A stretch of 64,000 bases of DNA from an uncultured Pseudomonadales bacterium (GCA_947503335.1 CANNCY010000002.1:543739-607738), one strand, 5' to 3'; shown: positions 18,093 to 28,220, numbered from the stretch's first letter. Program-made: numbers and translations. Notes: generated by a model from the sequence alone, not told the origin.

Positions 18093-19205
18093 CTATTCGC
18101 AAACAGGATCCATGTTACCGATCCAGTCTGCGATCAGTGCAACACCCTCTTTATGTTGTAGCGAGCGCCCAATCTCGGGCATCATCTCGCCCGGATCATC
18201 ACTCTGCATGCGATACACCATGATCGATTTATCAGGATGCGACGCAAACAAACTGAAGGGTCGGCTACCTGCTCCGCGCCCAGCAGCAACCGGCGGCTTA
18301 CACAGGCCAATCGCACGCATGTCAGTTTCTTCTATATGTAGCATCAAGCCCGAGGTATCTGCCGCCCCTTTCGGATTGTGGCAATGCGCGCAGTTGGCGT
18401 CTAGATAGCTACGCGCACGCAAATCAAGTTGATCTCTAGCACCGTCTTCGTAGATAGCGAGGGTCTGAGTTGGCTCGATGGTTTCTTGCAACAGCCCCTT
18501 GTTAAACCAATATGTCAGCTGATTTTCAAGACCCGAGGCGTAGCTAAACTCGCCATTTAAATTAGATGGTTTTGGCCCTATAGGCATGATCGACGCACTA
18601 GTATGATCAGGCGCATGACAACCGCCACACTGATTTGCGTCGGGCACCACGTAGGCAAAGCGTTGTTTGTTGTTACCATCTACTAGTGTCTTTGCCTGAA
18701 CATCGCCAGCAATTTCAAGCGTGGCGTCTGACTGATCTGCGTTCCATACGTAAGGTAACGCCTGCCAACCATCTGCTTGCTTTACTAGCAGGCGTGTTTC
18801 AATCAGCTGCACGTCAGCCAAGTTTAAAGACGAGCCATCAATTAGGTAACTGTCGTTGGTTTTTACTACTTCTCCATCAGATGCCCCTTTGGGGTAGTAG
18901 AACGTCTTTGTAATAATAGAACCAACAGGGAACTCGATACGATCGCCCTTAACAACCGCCGCAGTACCCTCTGGTAGATATAGGGTACGTAGCTTATGCG
19001 CGTAGTCTGTAAACAAGGGCGAGTTTAGATCGTAGGGTGTTGAATCAACGTGGATAGCTAAGGTTGTGCCATTACTATCTAGAATACCCCAACTGCTTAA
19101 GGTCGCGGGTGTATTATCGCGATCAAAGTGATTAACGCTTTGCTCACACCCGGCCAGGGCAAGCGCTGATATCACCAGCGCTGTCGATACAATCTTTGTG
19201 TACAT
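18093..19205 (-). CDS. SO2930/HNE_0200-type c-type cytochrome-like lipoprotein
   Basis: This protein has 370 aa. A lipoprotein signal ends in LALAGC (Cys about 20). Two haem-attachment motifs are visible, CGGCH (about 197-201) and CAHCH (about 277-281), so two covalent haems are expected. The region ETRLLVKQADGWQALPYVWN resembles the family I know as HNE_0200 (TIGR03806), which is regularly found beside a beta-helix protein, as here. Its role is not established; electron transfer or surface chemistry in the envelope is inferred. It is the second gene after the beta-helix lipoprotein, 13 bases apart. Confidence 0.82.
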   Translation of the reverse strand: MYTKIVSTALVISALALAGCEQSVNHFDRDNTPATLSSWGILDSNGTTLAIHVDSTPYDLNSPLFTDYAHKLRTLYLPEGTAAVVKGDRIEFPVGSIITKTFYYPKGASDGEVVKTNDSYLIDGSSLNLADVQLIETRLLVKQADGWQALPYVWNADQSDATLEIAGDVQAKTLVDGNNKQRFAYVVPDANQCGGCHAPDHTSASIMPIGPKPSNLNGEFSYASGLENQLTYWFNKGLLQETIEPTQTLAIYEDGARDQLDLRARSYLDANCAHCHNPKGAADTSGLMLHIEETDMRAIGLCKPPVAAGRGAGSRPFSLFASHPDKSIMVYRMQSDDPGEMMPEIGRSLQHKEGVALIADWIGNMDPVCE

Positions 19206-19218
19206 CTACTACCTCTAT

Positions 19219-20466
19219 TTACTCGGCAATGGCGATTTTTATCGGATCTAATTTTGCCAACTGACATTGATGAGGTGTGATATCGGTCGATATATTCGCG
19301 AAACCATTGCCTGCATCAACATTGATAATCGATGCATCTTCATTGTCGATACACAAACGGTATTGCTCGGGTAATTCGCCGTCAACTAGCTTTTCAGGGT
19401 TAACCACGCCATCCCAAAGAATATCTGGCAAGCTACCATTTAGCCCGAACTCTGCGATACGCAATGCTTTTAGCTCTAGGTGATCTGGCGAACTGCCACC
19501 ACCGGTAAAGGTATTGCCGTAGATGTAAATCGACTCAGGAAACTGATCAAACGCTTCGGTAACAGAATTATTGGTTGCCGTATCGTTAGCCGTAAAATAG
19601 CTGCTAACCAAAATATTAGATGTATCGTTATCTTTGATATCATTGCTGAATACTTCGACCTGGTCGTTAGACACGATCATCACCCCCGACCCTGCCGGCA
19701 CAAAGCTTACTGCTGTACCTTCTGGTGCAAAGTTTTCGGTGTTGTTTTCGTGAATGATATTGTCGTAAACACGGGTACCGTGACCTGGCTGCGGCAGGTT
19801 AGGCATGTTAAAAACCAAAATACCGCCGGTGTTGTGTTTAGCAGTATTGTTATAAACATCTGCGCCAATGCTGTTTTCAATTTCGATACCAGCAACGTTA
19901 TATTCTGCTCTGTTTCCACGCACAATAATATTGTGCGACTGACCAACGTAGATACCCGCATCACTAGCTGCAATTGCAACGTTGTCTTCGATCAGTACAT
20001 TCGTTGTCTGCACGGGGTAGATGCCATAGGCGCCGTTGTTTACGTCAGGCCCGTTTGTCCATTCGGTGCGAACGCGACGAACGATTACATTCTCGCCTTC
20101 ATTAATTTTTAACGCATCGCCCTTTGCGTCTTCAAGTGCTAGATCTTCAAGAATAAAGTTGTCAGCATTTTTGACTAACAGACCCTCGGCACCTTGAATT
20201 TGATTCTTAAATGATAGAACGGTTTTATCCATGCCTGCGCCACGAATCGTCACGCCATTGCCATTAAGGCTTAGCCCACGCGTAAGCTCATAATGCCCTT
20301 CAGGAATTTCAATAACATCACCTGGCTTTGCTTGAACCAATTGTGTAATTAAGTGTTTTTGAAAATCAACATCTGGCGCCGAAGACTGCTGGGGTGCAGC
20401 AGACTGCTCACAACCAGCTAACGCTGCAGCCACGACCGTAGCTGCGATCAAAGAGCGCTTAAACAT
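19219..20466 (-). CDS. parallel beta-helix lipoprotein (TIGR03805-like)
   Basis: This protein has 415 aa. A lipobox AALAGC places the lipidated Cys near residue 19. From about 60 to 330 there are short repeats rich in Asn, Gly and Val, such as GVTIRGAGMDKTVLSFKN, NVLIEDNVAIAASDAGI and NIIVRGNRAEYNVAGIEI, that form a right-handed parallel beta-helix of the NosD/pectate-lyase type. No catalytic residues are clear. Proteins of this kind are found next to the HNE_0200-type cytochrome, as at 18093-19205, suggesting a joint envelope function. The substrate is unknown. Confidence 0.85.
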   Translation of the reverse strand: MFKRSLIAATVVAAALAGCEQSAAPQQSSAPDVDFQKHLITQLVQAKPGDVIEIPEGHYELTRGLSLNGNGVTIRGAGMDKTVLSFKNQIQGAEGLLVKNADNFILEDLALEDAKGDALKINEGENVIVRRVRTEWTNGPDVNNGAYGIYPVQTTNVLIEDNVAIAASDAGIYVGQSHNIIVRGNRAEYNVAGIEIENSIGADVYNNTAKHNTGGILVFNMPNLPQPGHGTRVYDNIIHENNTENFAPEGTAVSFVPAGSGVMIVSNDQVEVFSNDIKDNDTSNILVSSYFTANDTATNNSVTEAFDQFPESIYIYGNTFTGGGSSPDHLELKALRIAEFGLNGSLPDILWDGVVNPEKLVDGELPEQYRLCIDNEDASIINVDAGNGFANISTDITPHQCQLAKLDPIKIAIAE

Positions 20467-20527
20467 GGGTGGTTCCTATCTATTTATTGTCATTGGCAAA
20501 TACCCTAGCACAAAGTAGGGCTATAGG

Positions 20528-21439
20528 TCAGTAGCCTAAGGTTGCTAGCGCGCTCTCGACCACAATGGCATGGCGCTTAGCCAGCGCATCACGGTCATCG
20601 TCGTACCCACCACCAATAACCGTTGCTACACGTATCTGCAGCCGTTTACACTCGTTTAGCACCCAACTATCGCGTGCTCTCAAACCATCTTCAGATATAT
20701 TTAGGCGACCCAAAGAGTCATGGATATAAGGGTCAACGCCTGCGTCATAGATAATAAGATCGGGCTGGGCTAGGTCAATGGCTTGGCGAAACGTTGCCTG
20801 AATGCAATCAAGATACACGTCATCTTCGGTACCATCGGGCAAATCAACGTCGATATCACTCTTAACGCGACGCACAGGAAAGTTTTTCTCACCCTGAATA
20901 GAGCAGGTAAACAAAGTGGGATACTGTGCCAACATCGATGCGGTGCCATCGCCCTGGTGTACATCACAATCAAATACTAATGCTCGCTTTATCTTGCCAT
21001 CATTAAGTAACTTAATAAGCGCAAACGCCATGTCGTTGAATATGCAAAAGCCAGAAGCATAATCATAGTGGGCATGGTGTGTGCCCCCCGCCAAATGACA
21101 AGCAAGCCCCTGATCAAGCGCCAAATGGCATGTCATTAACGTACCCATAGGCGAAAGAAATGTACGCCTTACCAAACCATCTGAAAGCGGCAAACCCATT
21201 CGCTTAGCCGCTTTTGCATCTAAGGTTTTGTTTTTAATCGCGGTGATGTAATCAAGGTCATGCGCCAGGCTTAGCCAATTAACGGGCACTTCGCCTGGGC
21301 GCCACTCTTTGCAGTGTTTAAGCTGGTCTGTTCGTTCTAAGTACTGATATAACTTAATAAATTTACTCATCGCAAAGCGATGCGATTGGGCAAAATCGAA
21401 ACTATATTCAGGGTGATAAACGATCGGTAGCTTGGCCAT
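20528..21439 (-). CDS. histone deacetylase-like (class IV type) amidohydrolase
   Basis: This is a zinc deacylase with 303 aa. GGTHHAHYDYASGFC (about 118-132) carries the paired histidines, VFDCDVHQGDGTA (about 155-167) holds the Asp and His zinc ligands, and YDAGVDPYIHDSLG (about 216-229) the second Asp and the tyrosine region. Bacterial members deacetylate acetylpolyamines or acetoin-related substrates; which one is not clear. The ATG overlaps the stop of the upstream MFS gene by one base (TAATG), so it is the last gene of a three-gene operon with two transporters, possibly handling its substrate. Confidence 0.88.
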   Translation of the reverse strand: MAKLPIVYHPEYSFDFAQSHRFAMSKFIKLYQYLERTDQLKHCKEWRPGEVPVNWLSLAHDLDYITAIKNKTLDAKAAKRMGLPLSDGLVRRTFLSPMGTLMTCHLALDQGLACHLAGGTHHAHYDYASGFCIFNDMAFALIKLLNDGKIKRALVFDCDVHQGDGTASMLAQYPTLFTCSIQGEKNFPVRRVKSDIDVDLPDGTEDDVYLDCIQATFRQAIDLAQPDLIIYDAGVDPYIHDSLGRLNISEDGLRARDSWVLNECKRLQIRVATVIGGGYDDDRDALAKRHAIVVESALATLGY

Positions 21440-22593
21440 TACATTGCTTTTTGCAACTGTTCTTTAGAGGGCACAAATTGCGATAGAACCAGTGACACCA
21501 TTGCCATGCCTGCGCCCAATAAAAATACTAAACTGTGCGAGTAAAGCCAGATTAAACCAAATGCTGCGGGTATCACCACCGCCGCAATATGATTAATGCT
21601 AAAGCTAACTGCGGCTGTTGCGCTGATGTCTTTAGGGTCGGCAATTTTTTGAAAATACGTTTTGATCGCAATCGCCATCGCAAAAAGAATATGGTCAATC
21701 ACATAAAGCGTAGCGGCAACATTGCTGTCGTTAACGAACGCATAGCTAGCAAACAGAATAGCCAGACCAACATATTCAATGGTTAATGCGCGCTTTTCAC
21801 CTACTCGCTCGATCCATCGCCCTATTTTAGGGGCCACAAAGAAGCTAACGGTGTGGTTGATTAAATAGAGGCCAGCAATGGCACTGACGGTATAGCCAAA
21901 TTTTTCGACCATTAAAAAGCCAGCAAAGACAACAAAAATCTGTCGGCGAGCACCACTCATAAATGTAAGTGCGTAATACAGCCAATAGCGGCTGCGTAGA
22001 ATAATTTTTTTATGTTGAGGATGCGGTTGGTCAAAGCTAGGAAACAACATCGCACAACCTAGCGCGCAAATTACAGTCATCAAGCCACCAATGAGATATA
22101 CCGTTTTGTACTCTAAATTGAGCACACTGTGGGCGCACCATATAAATACATAAGCGATCATCGCCGCGAGTGACTTTGCCGACACCAAACGGCCAAGGCT
22201 TGACGCAGCTGTTGATTTATCGAACCACTGTAAACTAAGGCTTTGCTGTACCGTCTCGTAATAATGAAAGCCAATCGACATCAAAACGGTAGTTACGTAC
22301 AAGCCAATGACGGTAGGAAAATACCCCGTCATGGCGATACCTATACCCATAATAACTAGGTTTACCCAAGCAAAACGCTGCTCGCGAATAAACACTAATA
22401 GAAACACCGCGGTAAACGCCAAGAACCCAGGTATTTCACGAAGACTTTGTAATATGCCTATCTCTTTACCAGTAAAGCTAGCTTGCTCAACAACAAAATT
22501 ATTAAGTAACGTAAGCCAAGTGGCAAAACCAAAATTAAGGGCAAAGGTAGCTAAAATCAAAAATCCTTCGGGTGTACGATAACGGTCTAACAC
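21439..22593 (-). CDS. MFS transporter
   Basis: This is a 384-aa inner-membrane protein with about 11-12 hydrophobic helices spread over its length, typical of the major facilitator superfamily. It starts with GTG at 22593, directly after the TAA of the upstream DMT transporter. I see no substrate signature. Its overlap with the HDAC-like gene suggests import or export of a small acylated compound, which is inference. Confidence 0.8.
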   Translation of the reverse strand: MLDRYRTPEGFLILATFALNFGFATWLTLLNNFVVEQASFTGKEIGILQSLREIPGFLAFTAVFLLVFIREQRFAWVNLVIMGIGIAMTGYFPTVIGLYVTTVLMSIGFHYYETVQQSLSLQWFDKSTAASSLGRLVSAKSLAAMIAYVFIWCAHSVLNLEYKTVYLIGGLMTVICALGCAMLFPSFDQPHPQHKKIILRSRYWLYYALTFMSGARRQIFVVFAGFLMVEKFGYTVSAIAGLYLINHTVSFFVAPKIGRWIERVGEKRALTIEYVGLAILFASYAFVNDSNVAATLYVIDHILFAMAIAIKTYFQKIADPKDISATAAVSFSINHIAAVVIPAAFGLIWLYSHSLVFLLGAGMAMVSLVLSQFVPSKEQLQKAM

Positions 22594-23460
22594 TTACTTA
22601 CTACCTAGTTTATTGATCTGTTTACGAATGGCGTGGCGGTTACTCAACAGGTTGGCGCCGATAATCAACGCTGCGCCCAATGCGAACCATACATCTAGCA
22701 ACTCACCATAAAGTAGCCACCCTATCAGTACCATGGTGGGTAATCGTAGATAGTCAATGGTTACGATGGTCATGGCGTCTGCAATCATCATAGCTCTAGA
22801 GAAGCAGTAATGAGCTAACAATGCGGTTAAACCAACTGTAGCAAACATTGCTATCTGCCATGTTGTAGGCTGCGGCCATGGGTCATTAACAATCACGAAA
22901 CTGATTGGAAGCTGAATCATCACCATCATCAGTAGAATCGTTAATGGCGATTGCTTCATCGCCAACTGCTTAGTTGTCACCGTTGCGACGGCATAACAAA
23001 ATGCCGTACCGAGCATTACATAGGTTGCTAGTTCGACATCGGTAAACCCTGGGCGAACAATGGCGAGTACGCCACCGAAACCCAATAGCACTGCAACAAT
23101 TCGCGTTAACGTTAATGACTCGCCCAAGAACAGCGCCGCTAATACAACGGTAAACAAGGGCGCAGTAAATTCGATGGCTATTACCTCTGCCAGAGGTAGT
23201 GCCGCTATCGCAAAAAACCAACCAAACTGGCCAGCAAAGTGGGCGAGGTTACGCAAAAAATGGGTTGAAACCATGTCGCGGCGCAAATTTATGGAGTCTC
23301 GATAGATCAGCGACAAGCCGCCAATTACGGCAACACCTATGCAACTGCGCACAAAGATCACCTGCGCAGTAGAAAATGATGCACTTAACTCGCGCCCAGA
23401 AATTGCCATTAAGCACACTGATGTAATCATCAGCAGCATCCATAGAAAGGGTTTAAACAT
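22594..23460 (-). CDS. DMT (EamA) family transporter
   Basis: This is a 288-aa membrane protein with ten predicted helices and the duplicated EamA layout. The end of the first half shows the common motif FTAPLFTVVLAALFLGE, and the second half ends with TMVLIGWLLYGELLDVW. Family members export metabolites and amino acids. It is the first gene of the operon DMT, MFS, HDAC-like. Confidence 0.85.
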   Translation of the reverse strand: MFKPFLWMLLMITSVCLMAISGRELSASFSTAQVIFVRSCIGVAVIGGLSLIYRDSINLRRDMVSTHFLRNLAHFAGQFGWFFAIAALPLAEVIAIEFTAPLFTVVLAALFLGESLTLTRIVAVLLGFGGVLAIVRPGFTDVELATYVMLGTAFCYAVATVTTKQLAMKQSPLTILLMMVMIQLPISFVIVNDPWPQPTTWQIAMFATVGLTALLAHYCFSRAMMIADAMTIVTIDYLRLPTMVLIGWLLYGELLDVWFALGAALIIGANLLSNRHAIRKQINKLGSK

Positions 23461-23930
23461 ACTTAAGTCTCGCTTTGAGAACAGGTTAACAAAGCAAGTA
23501 AACCAGCACTATCGTATTAGACCCGTACTATTACAACTTTCTCTTTTACAACAACTAGTTATTTTCAAAGATTAGAAATTTTCATACAACTCCAGAATTT
23601 ATCACCTATTTTGCGTTGGCGATCTGAACGACATTCTACTATTTATAGATTTGTACGAATTCGCCGTATTCAATTCCTACATAACAATAACTATTTAATA
23701 GGGATACACGTCTACCGTTGCGCTCTGAAGTTAGGTACTAGTATTTCGATTCCTAAGACACCCTTACATAAATATGTTGTTTAGTAACAGTTGAAAGTTT
23801 TTGATAGCACTTAAAGCGTCACTTGAATTTATCTCACTTAACCAGCAATAAAATTCATGTACGTTATTTATAGCACTACTCGCTACCAAGCTCTTTCTAC
23901 TTAACGTAACTCCTACACTTGGGGACAATA
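23461..23930. other. AT-rich intergenic region
   Basis: These 470 bases separate the divergent DMT transporter and SGNH esterase genes. The stretch is AT-rich, with many short T and A runs. I see no convincing gene, RNA or strong repeat. Promoters for both flanking genes must lie here, but no clear -35/-10 pair stands out. Confidence 0.6.
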
Positions 23931-25952
23931 ATGAAAAGATTAATAACCATTGCCTCACTTGCGCTGCTTGCAAGTACGCCTAGCTGGGCACAGAACACCA
24001 TTTCACCCGATGATCCTAACATTCAGTATTCGGGTCGTTGGAACTTTGATAACCCAGTTGAACCTTGGGTCGGATGGCAAGGCTCGACCATAACCGTTAA
24101 ATTTACAGGTACGTATCTAAAAGCTGACTTTACTCCTGGCTCAGGAACAGAACAATATAGAGTTATTGTTGATGGCGTTCCTGCCGCTAGTCGTATTTGG
24201 ATTGAGTCAGAACGCGCAATGCACACATTGGTTGATGGCCTATCAAACGGCGAGCACACGGTTACCTTAATGCGCGAAACATTCTACAACTCGAACATGG
24301 TGTTGTATGGATTAGAAACCGACGGTTCCCTCTTAACTCCCGATCCTAAACCATCACTGCGTATCGAATGGTTTGGTGACTCGAATATGGATGGCACCTC
24401 TAACTATAGCGAGAAAGACTCTGGAGACTCGGGTTCTTATTATGGCTATCCCGCAATGACGTCACGTGTACTCAATGCTGAAATGAATCTTCAAGCAGTA
24501 GGGGGAGCTAAGCTAGATGGGCCAGGCGATAACGTCGTAACCTCATTCATCTATTCTCAAGATTGGTATAATCAAGACGCAAATTACCGCTCTGGCTTCG
24601 ATCCGCATGTGATCGTTGTTAATGCTGGCGCGAACGATGTAGGTGCGCCGATTGCCAAGATAAAAGACCGCTACAAAGCCGTGATTGCAGATCTTCGCAA
24701 TGTGTACGGCGATGCTCCGCACATTGTATTAATGAACGCCTATGGTTGGGACCCCGACGAACCAGCTAACTATTCTGCTGATGTAGTAGCTGAAGTTGGT
24801 GGCAACCTATCTTATCTACATTTCCCATGGCTGTTCGAGCAATTTCATGGCTCACAATGGGAGCATGCTGGAATGGTGCAAATGCTTACTGACCATCTTC
24901 AATCAATCAACCCCGCGTGGGCGCCGGTTAATGCACCCGATATCGTCGATGGTTTTGGCCGAAATGGCGACGTAGCCAATGGCAGCTTCGAGCACGTTGC
25001 ACCATTTGGCAGCTTTGGTTGGCGTTATTTCGAAGATGGCGTTGAGCGTATCAACGACAGTTCGCAAGCAGCAGATGGAGATTGGTACATTCGCTTGCAA
25101 CAAGGCGAAATGGTTCATCAAGCCAATGATGCAACCGGCGACAGTTTACCGGGCGCGACCGTTGGTGGCGAGACCTACACCTTTACCGCCAAGATTCGCT
25201 CTGTCGGTGGTGCTGCATCGGTTCGTTTTAGCACCCACTTTCAAGGCCAAGAAATCTACACTCACGACGATGATCCGTCGACGTTCCAAGAGTCTGTTCA
25301 AGCAGTAGGTTCTAGCTGGCAAGACTACACTCACGTTGCAACGGCTGACGCAGGTGCCTGGGCGGTATACCAGTACATCATTGCCGAGTCGGGTACGATC
25401 GAGGTAGACGACGTACGCATGGTAACCAACACGGGTGGCGGGTCTCAAAACCAAGCACCAACTGCCTCTTTCTCTGAAAGCGTTAGCGGCTTAAGCGTTG
25501 ACTTTACTAGCACTAGCTCTGATAGCGACGGCTCGATAGCTAGTTATGACTGGAACTTTGGCGACGGCAACAGCAGCACCGCGCAAAATCCAAGTCACAC
25601 CTATGCAGCTGCAGGTACCTACAGCGTATCGCTAACAGTTACCGATAACGAAGGTGCTTCAGATTCGGCGTCTAGCAATGTATCAGTAGACGATGGTTCG
25701 GCAGCCAACATCACTGCTACAGTGTCAGCACGTAAACAGCGCAAGCAAAATCGCATTCGCGTGAACCTAACGTGGAGCGGTGCAACAGCAAGCAATGTTG
25801 ACATTGTTCGCGACGGTTCAGTAGTGACAACGACGGCGAATGACGGTGCGCACACTGATTACATCGACGGCACTTTAACGGGTACTTATAGCTATTCAGT
25901 ATGTAATGCGGGTACTAACGAATGTTCTGACAGTGTTAGCTTTAGTTTATAA
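23931..25952 (+). CDS. secreted SGNH/CE2-like esterase with carbohydrate-binding and PKD domains
   Basis: This is a probable extracellular deacetylase of plant or algal polysaccharide, 673 aa. It begins at the ATG at 23931 with TGGGGA upstream and a signal peptide ending SWA (about 22). Residues 25-130 resemble the jelly-roll N-domain of carbohydrate esterase family 2. The SGNH domain follows, with GDSN (about 148) as block I, GAND (about 232) as block III, and a C-terminal His near DHLQS (about 325). Residues 345-500 look like a CBM-type beta-sandwich, 510-590 are a PKD domain (YDWNFGDGNSS), and the last 80 are another beta domain. Transcribed alone. Confidence 0.82.
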   Translation: MKRLITIASLALLASTPSWAQNTISPDDPNIQYSGRWNFDNPVEPWVGWQGSTITVKFTGTYLKADFTPGSGTEQYRVIVDGVPAASRIWIESERAMHTLVDGLSNGEHTVTLMRETFYNSNMVLYGLETDGSLLTPDPKPSLRIEWFGDSNMDGTSNYSEKDSGDSGSYYGYPAMTSRVLNAEMNLQAVGGAKLDGPGDNVVTSFIYSQDWYNQDANYRSGFDPHVIVVNAGANDVGAPIAKIKDRYKAVIADLRNVYGDAPHIVLMNAYGWDPDEPANYSADVVAEVGGNLSYLHFPWLFEQFHGSQWEHAGMVQMLTDHLQSINPAWAPVNAPDIVDGFGRNGDVANGSFEHVAPFGSFGWRYFEDGVERINDSSQAADGDWYIRLQQGEMVHQANDATGDSLPGATVGGETYTFTAKIRSVGGAASVRFSTHFQGQEIYTHDDDPSTFQESVQAVGSSWQDYTHVATADAGAWAVYQYIIAESGTIEVDDVRMVTNTGGGSQNQAPTASFSESVSGLSVDFTSTSSDSDGSIASYDWNFGDGNSSTAQNPSHTYAAAGTYSVSLTVTDNEGASDSASSNVSVDDGSAANITATVSARKQRKQNRIRVNLTWSGATASNVDIVRDGSVVTTTANDGAHTDYIDGTLTGTYSYSVCNAGTNECSDSVSFSL

Positions 25953-25958
25953 GCTACG

Positions 25959-26492
25959 CTAAGAACATTGGTTTAGCATCGCCCTGATTCGGTCAATACC
26001 CATTGACTGCATCAGGGCGATATTCGTTTCAGGAATCTGCTCTGTATCGGGGTAACGCTCGATCGCGCCTTCTAGGCTAGCTTCTCGCAGTAAATGAAAT
26101 GTTGGATACGGCGCACGATTGGTATAGTTTTCAACGGCATCATGCTCAACGCCCTCGAAACAATAGTCTGGGTGAAAGCTAGCAATCTGAAACTCTCCTT
26201 GCATGCCCATCATATTCACTAGCTGTTCTGACAGCACCAGCGCGTCTAAGTACTCATCAAAGTCTGCCAACATACTAGGTGTCATAAGCATGGTTGTTTC
26301 TACATCATCGTGCTCACGCAAAAATGTTAACTCTGATTCGATGAGGGCGAGTAGTGATTCAAGATCAGTCACTGTCGCATCGACATAGCGTACCCTATTC
26401 TTAACCACTTCTCGTTTGGCAAAGGGGCATAGGTTTAACCCAACAACCATAGATTCGACCCATTTTTGCGAGGCCTCGATCACCTTTGACAT
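25959..26492 (-). CDS. DUF1415 protein
   Basis: This protein has 177 aa with the pattern of the DUF1415 family: WVESMVVGLNLCPFAKREV at the N-terminus, FHPDYCFEG in the middle and NRAPYPTFHLLREAS in the C-terminal half. The conserved Cys, His and Asp suggest metal or redox chemistry, but no function is established for the family. Its ATG overlaps the stop of apt by one base, so it follows apt in the same operon. Confidence 0.88.
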   Translation of the reverse strand: MSKVIEASQKWVESMVVGLNLCPFAKREVVKNRVRYVDATVTDLESLLALIESELTFLREHDDVETTMLMTPSMLADFDEYLDALVLSEQLVNMMGMQGEFQIASFHPDYCFEGVEHDAVENYTNRAPYPTFHLLREASLEGAIERYPDTEQIPETNIALMQSMGIDRIRAMLNQCS

Positions 26493-27031
26493 TAATGACC
26501 TTCGTAATCTAACAACGTAAACAAGGGAACACCGGCATCTTTAATTTTTTGACTACCGTTCAAATCAGGCAAGTCGATAATGGCGCACGCCTCTAGTATC
26601 TCGCCCTTCAGTTGCTTTACTAACTGCACCGCTGCCAACAAGGTGCCGCCTGTCGCAATGAGGTCGTCGATGATGATTACCTTGTCGCCTTCTTTCAGCG
26701 CATCGGTATGCATTTCAACTTCGGCTTGACCATACTCTAATTCGTACTTAACACTGATCGTATCACCCGGTAGCTTGCCTTTTTTTCGTACAGGTACAAA
26801 GCTAATCCCTAGTGCGTAAGCAAGCGCGCCACCAAAAATAAAACCGCGTGCATCTAAACCAACAATGGCATCAAGTTTTTCGCTCATATATCGATGCACA
26901 AATGCATCAACCGTTTTACGAAATGCCAATGGGTTTTCGATCAGTGATGTGATATCTCTGAATTCAACACCATCTATTGGCCAATTCGAGATAGTACGAA
27001 TATAGGGCTTAAGATTGTATGGATCACTCAT
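26492..27031 (-). CDS. apt: adenine phosphoribosyltransferase
   Basis: This enzyme joins adenine and PRPP to form AMP in purine salvage. The ATG at 27031 gives 179 aa, the usual size; an upstream in-frame start overlaps the preceding gene and is less likely. The PRPP loop VIIIDDLIATGGTLLAA (about 120-136) and GLDARGFIFGGALAYALG (about 57-74) match type I Apt. It overlaps the stop of the HI0933-like flavoprotein by eight bases and DUF1415 by one, indicating a tight operon. Confidence 0.94.
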   Translation of the reverse strand: MSDPYNLKPYIRTISNWPIDGVEFRDITSLIENPLAFRKTVDAFVHRYMSEKLDAIVGLDARGFIFGGALAYALGISFVPVRKKGKLPGDTISVKYELEYGQAEVEMHTDALKEGDKVIIIDDLIATGGTLLAAVQLVKQLKGEILEACAIIDLPDLNGSQKIKDAGVPLFTLLDYEGH

Positions 27032-28220
27032 TGAGTATACTCTGCGCTGCCGCGTGAGCCGATGACCAGGCCCACTGAAAATTAAAACCACCTAGATGGC
27101 CCGTAACATCAACTACTTCACCAATAAAATATAGACCATCAACGGTATTACATTGCATGGTTTTACTGCTCAGGTGCTTAGTATCAACGCCACCCAAGGT
27201 TACCTCGGCAGTTCGATATCCTTCGGTACCTGAAGGCTTAAGTTGCCAATTAGCGAGCTTTTCTGCAATCGACTCTAGCACTTGATTACTCATCTCAGCC
27301 AAGGCTTGATCGGCGTAGTCAGCCCAGAATAACTGTTGTAACTCGCCCACTAAAGATTTTGGTAGTTCTCTAGCCAGCAACGTACGCAACAGTATCTTTG
27401 GCTCAGACTGCTTTGCAGATAACAATAGTGCTTGTTTATCAACGCCAGGTAATAGCTCTAGCGAGATCGACTCGCCCGCAAGCCAGTAATTCGACACCTG
27501 TAATACCGCTGGGCCACTTAGACCACGATGGGTAAACAATACAGCCTCGTGGTAACTAAACGACGGGCAACTTACGATTGCATCAACAGCGATACCCGAA
27601 AGACGTTCGCTCACTTGCTTAAAACCATCACTAAAGGTGAAGGGCACTAAACCGGCCCTACGCGGTAACACATCTAACCCAAATTGCTCGGCAACTTGAT
27701 AGCCAAAACCTGTTGCACCCATCGTAGGAATACTCAACGCACCACTAGCGACTACCAGTTTACTGCACTGAAAGCGATTACCATTGATCGTTAGTACGTA
27801 GCCGCCATCACCCTGCTCAATGCTTTCGACGGTTTGTTTACATCTAACAACAACCCCACCCTTGTCGCATTCGCTTAAGAGCATATTCAAAATATCTTTG
27901 GCAGAATCTAAACAAAACAACTGACCATGATCGCGTTCTTCGTAGGCAATGCCATACTCGCCAACCATGCCGATAAAATCCCACTGGGTATAGCCACTTA
28001 GCGCTGACTTACAAAAATGGGGGTTCTCAGAAATGAAATTGGTAGGCTCAACGTAGTAGTTAGTAAAGTTGCAACGGCCACCGCCAGACATCAGAATTTT
28101 CTTGCCAGGTTTGTTGCTGCTGTCGACCACCAAGACCGACTTACCACCCTGGCCTGCAATCGACGCACACATCAACCCTGATGCGCCCGCGCCAATTACA
28201 ATGACATCAAATCTGCTCAC
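27024..28220 (-). CDS. HI0933/YhiN family NAD(P)/FAD-dependent oxidoreductase
   Basis: This is a flavoprotein of 398 aa. GAGASGLMCASIAGQGG (about 10-26) is the dinucleotide-binding start, SGGGRCNFTN follows near 45-54 and is characteristic of the family, and the C-terminal VDGLYFIGEVVDVTGHLGGF matches the FAD-binding end. The reaction is unknown; family members are described only as putative aminoacetone- or RNA-linked oxidoreductases. It lies between the polysaccharide deacetylase (14-base overlap) and apt. Confidence 0.9.
   Translation of the reverse strand: MSRFDVIVIGAGASGLMCASIAGQGGKSVLVVDSSNKPGKKILMSGGGRCNFTNYYVEPTNFISENPHFCKSALSGYTQWDFIGMVGEYGIAYEERDHGQLFCLDSAKDILNMLLSECDKGGVVVRCKQTVESIEQGDGGYVLTINGNRFQCSKLVVASGALSIPTMGATGFGYQVAEQFGLDVLPRRAGLVPFTFSDGFKQVSERLSGIAVDAIVSCPSFSYHEAVLFTHRGLSGPAVLQVSNYWLAGESISLELLPGVDKQALLLSAKQSEPKILLRTLLARELPKSLVGELQQLFWADYADQALAEMSNQVLESIAEKLANWQLKPSGTEGYRTAEVTLGGVDTKHLSSKTMQCNTVDGLYFIGEVVDVTGHLGGFNFQWAWSSAHAAAQSILNE

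Noticed and set aside
23764..23973. A 69-residue minus-strand frame in the AT-rich gap before the SGNH gene
   Set aside because: It overlaps the start of the secreted esterase, has no ribosome site and no protein-like pattern.
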